From Perca fluviatilis (lineage: Eukaryota; Chordata; Actinopteri; Perciformes; Percidae), in the NCBI RefSeq assembly GCF_010015445.1, contig NC_053114.1, positions 32,506,079-32,570,078 of the forward strand: a stretch of 64,000 nt of DNA, in the 5' to 3' direction. Shown in pieces: positions 47,685 to 58,278 of this stretch (position 1 is its first letter; the number at the start of each line of letters is the position of its first letter). The notes under the pieces are model-generated. The model had not been told where the DNA came from, made no database searches, and worked only from the letters and a program-made list of their open reading frames with translations. Position numbers and translations under genes: made by a program.

Positions 47685-47715
47685 TTAGTTTACAGCATTT
47701 CTTCCACACCTACCT

Positions 47716-48384
47716 TTACTCGCTTTAATTTTCGCCGTGTGTAGCATAAAATCAGATAATGGTTGCTCTCAGAATGATGGAAAAGGCCTAATTGCCTGCC
47801 TTCTTTATTCAAACAACAATAGTTTGTCTTTTAACTTCTGGCCACTATTGTCAGCTAAACTCAAGTCAAAAGTCACGGTCCTGATCAGTTCACACAACCT
47901 ACAATACATTGCTCAGAAATGTATTGTAGATTCTCAGAAATGTAATTTGAAAGTTTCCGCACAAAGTTACCTACGACATTCAGCCAACAGCTAGCCTAAC
48001 GAGCTTACTGAACATTGATGTTTCTATGGCGGAAAATCGCAAGACCACTAACTTATCATGTGACGGTGATATTGTTAATGAATAACTTAAGTTATTAACA
48101 TTATTTGCACTATAACTACTATAATGTAGTTGTAAGCAGATATAATTGTTGCATTTGTCAACCATATCCTACTATGGGCACCCGGAAGTAAAACACAGTT
48201 GTAATAATGTAAAATATGTCTTTTTAAGAAGTTAATGATTGTTGACTTGATTATATTGTGTTATAAGCCTTTTATTAAATAAGTGTGTATTTTATAGCTT
48301 ATTAATCCTAAATTAAATTATTATTTAGGAAGGAAGGAAACAGTGGCTATACTACGGGAGTTTGTAGGCTGTGGTAAACAAGTG
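47716..48384. other. Unassigned AT-rich stretch
   Basis: No gene or element is recognised between the Tc1-type remnant and the LINE. Confidence 0.45.
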
Positions 48385-49139
48385 TCCCACCACCCACTAT
48401 TAAGCCTGTCTCCTCAGCTTTTAGGCGCCGCTGGATCACATCCGCTTCAGCTGGAGAGTTTGCTTCTGCGTTTGTGGGCTCAGAGTTTTATGTAAAGAAT
48501 GGTCTGGTATCTCCCTCCTCCCCAGATAACATTCTCTCTGTGTACCATTCCACATGCACTGAAATCCTAGACTCTGTTTCCCCTCATCGGATTAAATCTA
48601 TTAAACCTAAGGCAGACCCTTGGCTAAATGACACCACAAGGGCCCTTAGGCAACATTGCAGACAAGCTGAACGAAGATGGAAGAAGGACAATTTACATGT
48701 ATCACTGGGTTTACTAAGGGACAGTCTAGCCACATACCAGAAGGCTGTGAAGGTGGCAAAGATGCAGCATCTCTCCTCTGTCATAGCCGGCAGTTGCCAT
48801 GAACCCAGAGTGTTATTTAATGTAATAAACTCTGTTGCGAATCCACACACCTCTGCTCTGACATATATTTCAATCATGACATCTGAGAAATTTCTTTGTT
48901 ATTTTATTGACAAAATAGCATCTGTCAGAAAAAACGCCAGTGCTAATTTTAAATTGTTTTTATCTGCTTCTCCTGCACACTCAGCTGTGTTCGAGGAATT
49001 TAATCCAGTTTCTCTGACGTTACTTAGTGAGGTGGTACAACACATGAAACCTACCAACTGTCCCTTAGACATTGTTCCCGCCAGAATGGTGGAGGTTTTT
49101 AATAGCACCATTGGGTCGAGTCTTCTTACTTTTTTTTAA
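48385..49139 (+). pseudogene. L2-like LINE ORF2, linker and start of RT
   Basis: The open stretch extends upstream of its first ATG (48474) and reads SSAFRRRWITSASAGEF, which has no natural start because the element is truncated. It includes the linker pattern ADPWLNDTTRALRQHCRQAE, with a KMQHLSSVI segment, and the start of the polymerase at PTNCPLDIVPARMV. The register is lost near 49135, where the next block (VPAAFKHAVVRPLLKKPNLD, 49165-49224) continues in another frame. Confidence 0.7.
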
Positions 49140-49329
49140 TTCTTGTCTTAGTTTAGGCTCTGTCCCAGCTGCCTTTAAACATGCTGTGGTCAGGCCCCTT
49201 CTTAAGAAGCCTAATCTTGACCCCACAGTGTTGTCCAATTTTAGACCAGTCTCTCATCTGCCTTTTCTGTCAAAGGTTTTGGAAAAAGTTGTTTTTATAC
49301 AGTTACAAGCCTTTTTACAGTAGAACTCT

Positions 49330-50421
49330 GTGTTTGAAAAATTTCAATCTGGTTTTAGATCACGTCACAGTACTGAGTCTGCACTGTTGAGAGTACATAA
49401 TGATATTGCCTTGTCAGTAGATGCCGGGAATCCTACTGTTTTAGTGCTTTTAGACCTCACAGCAGCTTTTGACACAGTGGACCATGCAGTCCTCCTCTCT
49501 CGCCTTGAACATTGTGTAGGCATCAGAGGCTCGGCACTTAAATGGTTTAGCTCCTATTTGGCAAATAGGAGCTTTTCTGTCATGATTGGGGACCTCTCCT
49601 CGTCAGCTGCTCCTCTCTCTTGTGGGGTACCCCAGGGCTCAATTCTTGGCCCCATTCTGTTTTCTTTATACATGTTGCCTTTAGGGGCTATTATAGGAAA
49701 GCATAACCTGTCATTTCATTGTTACGCAGTTGATTTGCAAATCTATTTGCCTATGAAAGTTAATGACAGTGTTGCACTACATTCCCTGCTTAGTTGTATC
49801 GCTGATATTAAGTTGTGGCTTTCAGAAAACTTTCTTAAATTGAATGAAGATGAAACGGAGTGTATTATTTTCAGTGCTTCAGCCACGCAAGATGGTCCGG
49901 CTTTGAATCTGGGAGCTCTGGCATCTTACACTAGGTCATCTGTCAAAAACTTGGGGGTTACTTTTGATTGCAGCATGAAATTTGACAAGCAGATCAGTAA
50001 TGTTGTTAGAATGAGCTCCAGCTCCAGCTCCAGCTTCCAGCTTCGTCTCCTGGCTAAAGTTAAGCCTTTCCTGAACAGGCATGATCTAGAAAAGGCGATC
50101 CATGCTCTTATCAGTTCAAGATTAGATTACTGTAATGCTCTTTATATTGGTCTGAATCAAACCTCCATCTCACGTCTTCAACTTGTACAAAATGCTGCTG
50201 CTCGCTTTTTAACAAATACATCTAGACGTGCACATATTACTCCCGTTCTCCACACTCTACATTGGCTCCCTGTGCGTTTTAGAATAGATTTTAAGATTTT
50301 GTTGTTTGCTTTTAAGGCCTTAAATGGTCTGGCCCCGGAGTATTTGTCTGAAATTTTAACTTTGCGGGAGCACAACCGGTCATTGCGTTCTTCAAAATCA
50401 GCGAGTTTTAGAAGTGCCTAG
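49330..50421 (+). pseudogene. L2-like LINE reverse transcriptase with YAVD active site
   Basis: A 363-codon frame covering most of the polymerase. Motif A is LLDLTAAFDTVDH, with aspartates at residues 42 and 48. The next block is CGVPQGSILGPILFSLY. Motif C reads CYAVDLQIY: residues 132-135 are YAVD where active enzymes have YADD, so one of the two metal-binding aspartates is lost (codon GTT at 49729-49731). The C-terminal part shows RLDYCNALYIGL, LQLVQNAAARFLT and LHWLPVRFRIDFKIL, typical of L2-type LINEs. An amber codon (49321-49323) separates it from the preceding block, and a shift near 50405 separates it from the final SRYKRWGDQAFAVAAPRLWN segment. It is inactive. Confidence 0.85.
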
Positions 50422-50814
50422 GTCAAGGTATAAACGTTGGGGTGATCAGGCTTTTGCAGTTGCTGCCCCGAGACTCTGGAACAAGTTACCCCCTGATATT
50501 CGCACTATTACAGATGTAGCTCTTTTTAGGTCCAAACTCAAAACGTATCTGTTCCGTCTGGCCTTTAATACGTAGCAGTGGTGTGACAATTTAATTCTTT
50601 TGTTTCTGTGTAACCTTTTCTGATTTTACTGTTTCCTATGTTCATTCTTTCTATTGTATGACATGTGTTTCTGATGTTAAGCACTTTGGATACCTGCTGG
50701 TTTTTGTAAAGTGCTATATAAATACATTTTGATTGATTTTGATTGATTGAAGTGGTGTTTCAGGAGTTTTTTTTTATTTCCAGCAATGTAGCATTTTGAA
50801 TATCTGCAGGGAGG

Positions 50815-51105
50815 TTTTGTTCCAGAGGGATGGGGCTACAACACTAAAGACCGCAGGTTTCGGGGTGGGGTGTATGGATGGAGGAGGTCGGAGAGGTACA
50901 GTGGGGCCAGGGCATGGAGGGATATGGAGGTGAGAAGGAGGATTTTATATTTGATGTGGGACTTAATTGGGAGCCAGTGAAGGTGTATGAGGGATGCGGT
51001 GATGTGCTGCCACGTCTTGGTGTGGGTGAGGACCCACACCAAGACCCCAAGGACCCTGGTGGCAGAGTTTTGGACATAATGGAGCTTGTCTAGGGTTTTG
51101 TTGGG
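50815..51105 (-). pseudogene. LINE reverse transcriptase C-terminal fragment, minus strand
   Basis: The minus strand reads LDKLHYVQNSATRVL, then HITASLIHLHWLPIKSHIKY, then LHALAPLYLSDLLHPYTP and RNLRSL in one register. This is the conserved C-terminal segment of L2/Rex-type LINEs. It faces the plus-strand L2-like copy ending 70 bp upstream and differs from it in sequence, so it is a separate insertion of a related family. Both ends are truncated. A local inverted repeat (TGGGTGAGGACCCACACCAA region, 51018-51047) lies inside. Confidence 0.7.
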
Positions 51106-51602
51106 GACCCAAGACAGGGTAATGAATTATCCAAATAATGGACTCCAGCATCTACAATTTTGATTTCAACTGCAACGTTATTACCCATCAGAAAGGAAAC
51201 AAAAAAATACTACAGAGAAAAGATGGTTTGTTCCGGGTTATACGTTTTCCATTTATCAGGCAACGAGTTACACAAAAAAGAAGGGATCACATAAAACCTT
51301 CCTCATATCTCTTTTGACTGGATCTCAATGCCAGAGACCAATATGAAATGGGATAAAGGAAAAAATAATGTCCCAGCATTTCTCTAAAAGATAAAGGGCT
51401 AATGTGTCCTTCCAAGAGATGAGAGTGTTGGAACAAAAGCCTACAAAAACTGTAGTCCTCTAGTCAAAGAGACCCTCTTTTTAATGAAAAAGCAATATAG
51501 AAGATGAGGTGTGGCAGCAGCTGAAATGCATTTCCATTAGGAGCCAACCTCCTTGGCCTCAAAATGTGTGTTCTCCTGTGCATTTAGGCTTTTGTGGGAA
51601 AA

Positions 51603-51644
<42 letters not shown>

Positions 51645-52807
51645 CACGCACAGGGAGAGAGAGAAGAACACAGCACAAAGTATATCTTTCCATATGTTAT
51701 AAAGGACACACACAGATACAGGCCGCCTGTGTTACCTCTTAGAAGCTGTGCTGGTGTGTTTAATCCTAAAAATCCTCACTCTGGTTCATTTCTTGAACTC
51801 ATCCACCACCTGTAACAAAGGCTGCTACTTCCTCCACCACCAACTACCCCCCCTGTATAACAGGATTTGCCTCCATCATAGCTGTTTTATCATGACTCAA
51901 GCTGTATTACTGGGAGATTAGAGAGAGGCTTGGGGATGGAGCCATGAACCTTCCCACTGGGCGGGCCGGTGAGTTGGCGTGCGTAGCTTTGGATCAGCCT
52001 TTTCCAAAACGACAGACGTGGGCGTCTGTGTAGATTCATCTATGTGGGGGATTATGTTTCTTGTTCCAAAAGAGAAAAAACAAATTATATTATAATCCAA
52101 GTGTTGTGATGCCGAACAATTGCTCAGTGAGTCAAAAAGTGCTGAATTGACCTCATTATCATTATCAGGGTCTGCACAAAGTCCATAAGCTGCTTAAAGT
52201 ACATACTGTACATTTAGCTTGCTTATAATAAAGTACTAGAATATCCATTAAATCCTCATGTTTCGATCACATTCTGTACGGCATGCCGATAAAAGACCAA
52301 CTAGTAACGACTTCAAGGGGCCAATGGTGACACACTACAACTGCATCTCTTGCTAGTTGGTCATGCTTTGTGGCCAAAATTCCACTTTTACAGTATATTG
52401 TGTTTCTGATTTTTATTACAGTAGTATGATCCATTTCTTGTGATTGCAATGGAAAAAATAATAGAGTTTGATGATTTCTAATGACACGTTTATTTGTAAA
52501 GCACCTTTCAACAACAAGGTAAAACAAAGTGCTTTACATATTAAATAAAAGGCAATAAGACAAGAACCACAAAGGGATATAACAAAGATATTATAAAAGA
52601 CACATAAATAGGACTAAAAATTCACAGTTTAATCATTTTACCAACCATGAACACTTTCTACTCCATTACACAAGTGGCTGTCTTTAGTGACATAACCTTT
52701 CATCATTTGTACATTTCCACACCTTTAGGCAAACCCTAACATTGAGTATTTGTGAGCAGTTTACTATCAAGATATCTGTTCCCGCAGGCTCATTTCAACC
52801 TCACTAA
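51106..52807. other. Mostly unassigned stretch with TG/AG microsatellite and a LINE-tail-like fragment
   Basis: At about 52480-52560, motifs such as TTTGTAAAGCACCTTTCA and AAAGTGCTTTACAT resemble reverse-strand LINE 3' ends. The microsatellite at 51604-51643 is listed separately. No gene is seen. Confidence 0.35.
51604..51643 (+). repeat. (TG)n followed by (AG)n microsatellite
   Basis: About 15 TG units run straight into six AG units, a compound repeat. Confidence 0.9.
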
Positions 52808-53538
52808 AGACGCTTTCACACCTGCTTCGTTTAGTTCGGTTCAATCGATCTAGAGTTTGTTTGCCCCGCTGGTGCGGTTCGTTTTTGGCACCACCAAAAG
52901 CGGACGAAACAAGCGTACCGAGACCTGTTTGAAGAGGTGGTCTCTGTACGCTTTCAATCGAACTCTGGTTCATTTGTGGTGAGAACGTGATCCGTACTTG
53001 AACCACACCAACTATACATACTCCGCAAGTCTGAGCTAATGTCTCCTGTAGTCAGGTGTGTTTAGCAATCTGCGATGCAGCAGAGCAGCAAACTGTACTA
53101 GCTTGCAGTATTTCTATCACAGAAATAGACTGCGGTCAAGCTTGCCGTCCGTCACTCGCATCTCCGAAGTCAAACCAGCTGCCGCTAAAATTGGAGACAG
53201 ACGCTGGCAGAGCAGAGCGAAGTCTCGGTGACCAGAGCAGATGTAGTAATGTCTTTCGTGAAACAATGTCTGATCATTTTAATGAAATGAGCTGGTTTGA
53301 CCAATAGACCAGAACACAGGACCTTCTTCCTGTATTTACTTTCTTGCTTCCGCCCCCAGACACATTCAACCAATAAGAGGGCTGGGCGTTCTTGCCTGAT
53401 TTGTAATGACGACATTTGGTACGCTTAGATTTTTCCAGGTGTGAAACCAAACCGAACCGAGGGCAAATCGCTCCAAGTTTATTAACTCACCAACTGATTC
53501 GGACCAAAGCAAACAAACTACAGGTGTGAAAACGCCCT
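52808..53538 (+). mobile_element. hAT-type MITE, copy 2 (uninterrupted)
   Basis: The left end GACGCTTTCACACCTG is mirrored by CAGGTGTGAAAACGCC on the right. The whole matches 18775-19625 except for the nested 152-bp element there. A short internal inverted repeat contains GGTCTCTGTACGC against GCGTACCGAGACC. The hAT assignment is tentative because no clean 8-bp duplication is visible. No coding capacity. Confidence 0.7.
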
Positions 53539-54093
53539 GACTTACACGTGATGAAAATAAAGCATCTAACTTTGTCTCATTCATGATAGGCCTACTGTTA
53601 TAAAAGTGAATAATTGGCCATCTGTTGTGTCTAAGCTGATAATCCTTTTCTGTAATGTGAATATCAGAGTGTGACTCAGTGTACCCCTGTACAGGTCACA
53701 AACATCGTGGGTGTGTTTGATCTGGGTCACTAAGTGTGCTCACAAGGTGGTTTTCAGTCACAATCATAACCATATCCCATATGTGTCATATGTGATCATT
53801 CATCATTCATCACAGATTGTTGTTGATTTTATTGTAGTTCACTAAGTTTTAAGCCCCAGTCCATAACCAACCCTGGGCAACTTGATTACTCTTGTTACGT
53901 CTAGGATTATACCAGAGCTTGGTTTTACTGGTGCATTTGAAAACTACAAAAGCTAATGCTAGACCCGCCAGACTGGAGTTTAGGATTTGGGCCTACCTGG
54001 CTCTCTACCTGCAGGCCAGCACGCTCCTCAGTTACTCGTCAGTCACGTTGCCAGTCGCTTGACAGTTAATTTGGTGAACATATAAGATGCGGA
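53539..54093. other. Unassigned stretch
   Basis: Nothing is assignable between the two MITEs. Confidence 0.45.
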
Positions 54094-54101
54094 CCTAACA
54101 A

Positions 54102-54258
54102 CAGGGGCGTAGCACAAAATTCTGGGCCCTGTAGAAAGGCATTCTCTATGGGCCCCTACCCACATCCACAGCTATTCAATCTAGCATCTTTTTGGGCCCT
54201 CCTCACATGAGGGCCCTGGGTACTCAGTCCCCTTTCCACCCCCAGTCTGACACCCCTG
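54102..54258 (+). mobile_element. Short hAT-type MITE, copy 2
   Basis: The 157-bp element starts CAGGGGCGTAGCAC and ends GTCTGACACCCCTG. It has a perfect 8-bp duplication CCTAACAA (54094-54101 and 54259-54266). It is the reverse-oriented relative of 19116-19267. Confidence 0.85.
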
Positions 54259-54413
54259 CCTAACAATAGCATATTTTGACAGGGGGAAATGTCAGTTAAT
54301 TCAGGAAGCGCTTGTCCTCTCCGTGAGTCTCCTTTTCAGGCTACTTCCGCCACCACATGTCCTCATTCCATCTCCCTCATTTCCGCTTTTCACGTTTTAC
54401 GTCCACTACCAAA

Positions 54414-54858
54414 TGAAGCTCAGTGTAGGTTCATTCAGGAAGACTACTATGCTTCACATTTCTCTCTCTCCCAACCTAATCAGCTGCATTGTTATCAGCT
54501 GAATGTGGGCGTTTACTCTTTCAGTTAAACCAACCAGATTTTGACACAATCTCTGTGAGCTATCGCGTAACCCTCCACCACCCCATTCACTTCCAGTTCT
54601 CATCATTCCCAGCACCCAGGGTTCCTCCATCCTCAGAAGCCCCGCTTCACATCACATCCATCCCTATCTGGCTTCCTTTATCCCTTCATCACCTCCACCA
54701 GTGTCTAGACTCCATCGGGGGGATATTCCTATATATCCACGGCCTCTATTCCCTCTTCTAATTTAACATTGCGATGGAGTCTAATCGCCAAAGACTCTAA
54801 CTATCATGCACCATGTTCATTAAACTTATTTCACTTTTAAATGAAGTCTCTCCTGATT
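54414..54858 (+). mobile_element. LTR-like unit, copy 2
   Basis: It starts TGAAGCTCAG and ends TCTCCTGATT, matching 46755-47215 at both ends and at the stem pair TAGACTCCATCG (54706-54717) and CGATGGAGTCTA (54772-54783). The middle has diverged strongly. The flanks show no duplication, so this copy may be older or rearranged. Overlapping open frames (54289-54528 and 54489-54761) have no motifs. Confidence 0.55.
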
Positions 54859-56841
54859 GAATTGCATGTCCCTTTCCTATTGTGACTTCATGGCCTGCAG
54901 CCCTGAAATCATCAAAAGTCAGTCAACATGCATGCACTGTGAGCCCCAAATGCCTATGATTCACAAAAATAAAGACTTGTATGTGAAAACCTTATATTGC
55001 ATTATTCAAGGTGAACTGCTCTAAACAAGATTCAAGGAGAAGGGACCTTATCATTGATGGTCCAATGACATTAATGAAAACCTTTCTGTTTGATTAGAGG
55101 GAAGTTGTGATAAAACCTAAAACCTAATAAAAACAAACTAAAAACAGTTAGAAGTCAAAGGCTGACTGTCATTTAATCAGGAGTAGAAAAATGTGAAGAT
55201 ATGTGAAGAAGAGGTACTTTAATTAGGAGAGAACTAATGCCCTAAAATGGCCCAAGAGGGGGACACCTGAATAAAGGAATGATTACTTTCCATCATTGGC
55301 AGGTGAGCTGCTAGACATTTTTGGTTGCCCTGAAAACAGCTCAGCAATCACTCTGATTAATAACTGTGTATAATCCCACATGTCCCAATGCCTCTTTCTA
55401 GCTCTGCACCCTCTAAATCATTCAGGTTTCTGCCCCAGGCACTGCCCCTGGACATTGGTATGGCCTAGTAAACAGCACATGCTGTTACTTGATGTGATGG
55501 CTGATTACAACCACTGTTATTATCTGCTAGGAATGATTCAGACAGATGGCCAAAAATGGCCTTCTTTTCCATTTTTTATGCATAGCACTCCATGACAAAA
55601 TAGCCACACATTTACAGTACCTGCTCATGTTTTTATGTCATAACACAAAACAAAACATGTTGGTCGTTAAATCTGCACATGCAGATTGATGCACTTGTGT
55701 AACATATACAGTACTTTAAAAGAAACACAAAGAAGACTTAAATTTTTTATTTTCAAATAACGAGAATTCTTTAGTTAAGTCCCAAATCTGAAAGACTCTT
55801 TGAATGCTCCAGTCATCACTCATGTGTCAGTGTAGCCAAATAGATCATGATGTATATTGTGGTTAGATGATTTTTATAACCAAATATTTGTATTATCAGT
55901 TAATCCCAGAAGATGCTTTTGCAATTGCATAACTCTAAACCTTTGTATCAAGTGTCTGAGCTAATGAACTGACTAAACTGGCATTGTTTCAATGGTTTCA
56001 CTAAGGTGCTCACCAAACACTCCTTTGAGCTGCATTTTGAGGAACATCTTACTATGGAACATACAGATTGAAGCACAATGAAGCACTATGTTGTTTGTGC
56101 ATCTTTAGCTACAGCAAGAGACCAGAAGCATTTCTTGCAGGCTGCTTGCATCACCCACAATCTGCACATTGACACACCCATATGAATGATATGTCACTCA
56201 AAATAGATCCTGGGCTTTGATAATGAGTGTGTGCTCAGAATCAAGGCTGTTGTATTTCATTTTAGTCCTGTGAAGGTCAGGATGATGATGATTATGATGA
56301 TGGTGCCTTTACCCTTGCCAAGGTTGTTAGTGTGTGGTGTATCATACACTTGCAGCCACAATCATCCTCATCATCATCAGCAAAAGGATGTCAAAACATG
56401 AGTAAGTCCAAACCGCAGACAAATCAGAGCAGGATCTTTGACAGAATGGTCTTTGTGTTGGCATCATTTAAGGAAATTTCTGACTTTTACTGACGTTTAC
56501 AAAATACTCAGTAGGTGAGGTGAAAACCAAGAGTTTTTTTAAAAGTGAGTTTTTCAACCTGCAGGGATATCACAACAAGAGTGGAACGCGAGAGCATTCC
56601 TTATTGTGAGCATGATTGTGATGCAATAGGTAAGAACATCCTTACTGGCATTTTTTTATTGTAGATTGTACTTTGTCTACACACATTATAAAAACAGTTT
56701 GCTACATAAATTGGACTTGAGACAACACCAGGTTAGGCAACTTAAATAATTTAGTTAAAGTTTAAGATAGGCATTCATGATTTACAGTAATTATGATTAA
56801 AAATGACAAACGAATAGTGGTGGAAGTAGTATTCAGATTAT
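54859..56841. other. Unassigned stretch
   Basis: No gene or element is recognised. A GATGAT-rich patch occurs at 56281-56300. Confidence 0.45.
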
Positions 56842-56845
56842 TTAA

Positions 56846-57366
56846 AGGTCCCATGGCATGAAAATTTCACTTTGAGTTTTTTTAACATTAATATGAGTTC
56901 CCCCAGCCTGCCTATGGTCCCCCAGTGGCTAAAAATGGTGATAGGTGTAAACCGAGCCCTGGGTATCCTGCTCTGCCTTTGAGAAAATGAAAGCTCAGAT
57001 GAGCCGTTTTGGAATCTGCTTGTTATAAGGTCATAACAAGCAAGGTTACCTCCCCTTTCTCTGCTTTGCCCACCCAGAGAATTTGGCCAACCCATGAGAG
57101 AGAGACATCATGGCTTTCAAATGAGAAAAGTGGCAGTTGGTCAAGGCCACATCCCCACCATCATCCACCTTGCCACTCCCACTCTCCTCCTCAATAGCTT
57201 CAGACACAGAAATGGCACATACTAAGGAAAGCTCATTGTAGGACTGACTCTAGTGGCTGTAGTTCTGCACCAATGCTGAATTTCGGGAAAGAGACTTCAG
57301 ATACAGTATTAGGGGACCACTAAGGTCTATATAAAAGCATCCAAAGAGCACCATGTCATGGGACCT
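56846..57366 (-). mobile_element. TTAA-flanked MITE, family A, copy 2
   Basis: It starts AGGTCCCATGGCATG and ends CATGTCATGGGACCT, flanked by TTAA at 56842-56845 and 57367-57370. At 521 bp it is inverted relative to 2677-3199. The central hairpin (57018-57041) pairs with a different arm sequence than in copy 1. Its right TTAA directly touches the left TTAA of the foldback element. Confidence 0.8.
57018..57041 (-). repeat. Hairpin inside MITE family A, copy 2
   Basis: GCTTGTTAT and ATAACAAGC pair at the position equivalent to 3006-3029. Confidence 0.8.
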
Positions 57367-57374
57367 TTAATTAA

Positions 57375-58274
57375 AGTGAGTAATTTCACCCTAGGTTCCT
57401 TTGCACCATGACCTCGAGCCAAACAACCCCCCAGAAGCTTTTTTCACCTGGGTCGAACATTGTGAGAGTTAGCGTTATCAGCTGAATAGCTTAGTGCAGG
57501 CGCTAATGGATCCAGGTTTGTATCTCGTAAATGACCCCACTAATAATGCCCGAAATGATACCAAACTTCTGCACTAGTACAAATAGGTTATGTACTCATA
57601 AAACGATTTATTGGAAAATTTGTAAGTACGCCAGAAGTTTATGTAAATAACACTTGCATGTTGGCTTCTGCTCTCTGCTGCTGCTGCTGCTACCGGGCAG
57701 TAAGAGTGCTTAGGGCCGTCTACAAATTACAACACCGAAAAGAGAAACAATAATATTTATTAATTTAATGATTAAATAAGGTAATGTCTCCAAACTTACC
57801 TCAATTATAACTTGTCTCCTGCTAGTTATACTACAGCACTTACTTAAAAAAAAAAAGTTTAATAAAAAATTAATAAATATTTTTGTTGTTTCTCTTTTCG
57901 GTGTTGTAATTTGTAGATGGCCCTAAGCACTCAGTAGCAGCAGCAGCAGCAACAGAGACAAGAAGCCAACAGGTAAGTGTTATTTACATAAACTTCTGGT
58001 GTACTTACAAACTTTCCAATCCATCATTTTATGAGTGCATAACCTATTTGTACTAGTGTAGAAGTTTGGTATCATTTCGGGCATTATTAGTGGGGTAACT
58101 TACGAGATACAAATCTGGATCCATTAGCCCCTGCGCTAAGCTATTCAGCTGATAACGCTACTCTACTCTAACTCTCCCAATGTTTAACCCAGGTGAAAAA
58201 AGCTTCTGGGGGGGTGTTTGGCTTGAGGTCATGGTGCAAAGGACCCTAGGGTGAAATTACTCCGAACCATCACT
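57375..58274. mobile_element. 900-bp foldback element, TTAA-flanked
   Basis: Two arms of about 400 bp (57375-57777 and 57856-58274) are inverted copies with only scattered differences around a loop of about 78 bp. The outer bases are AGTGAG on the left and TCACT on the right. TTAA lies on both sides (57371-57374 and 58275-58278). Each arm carries a short CTG/CAG repeat (around 57672-57692 and 57937-57951) and a GGTAAGT-like site. No coding sequence is recognised. It would form a very long hairpin when single-stranded. Confidence 0.85.
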
Positions 58275-58278
58275 TTAA

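Larger units (their letters stand above)
45441..47715 (-). mobile_element. Tc1-type transposon (DD38E spacing), interrupted and truncated
   Basis: The left end follows a TA (45439-45440) and reads CTGTGCAAAAGTTTTAGGCA. The inverted copy of the inner part of this end (GTTTACAGCATTT, then CACACCTACCT) is found at 47688-47715, but the last 20 or so bases are gone. The transposase frame is on the minus strand (45751-46530). The right inverted repeat is split by a Harbinger-type MITE (46630-47684). Without that insertion the element would be about 1.2 kb, shorter than usual because part of the N-terminal coding region is deleted. Confidence 0.85.
48385..50745 (+). mobile_element. L2/Maui-like LINE, 5' truncated, inactive
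   Basis: The insertion begins within the region linking endonuclease and reverse transcriptase, so the endonuclease is lost. Reading runs through VSSAFRRRWITS, the polymerase and a complete C-terminal region ending at a stop near 50574. A 3' UTR follows with GTAAAGTGCTATATAAATA and a tail of TTGATTGA repeats, as in fish L2-type LINEs. The frame is broken near 49135, at an amber stop (49321) and near 50405. I could not define a target duplication. 5' truncation is the normal outcome of LINE reverse transcription. Confidence 0.8.
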
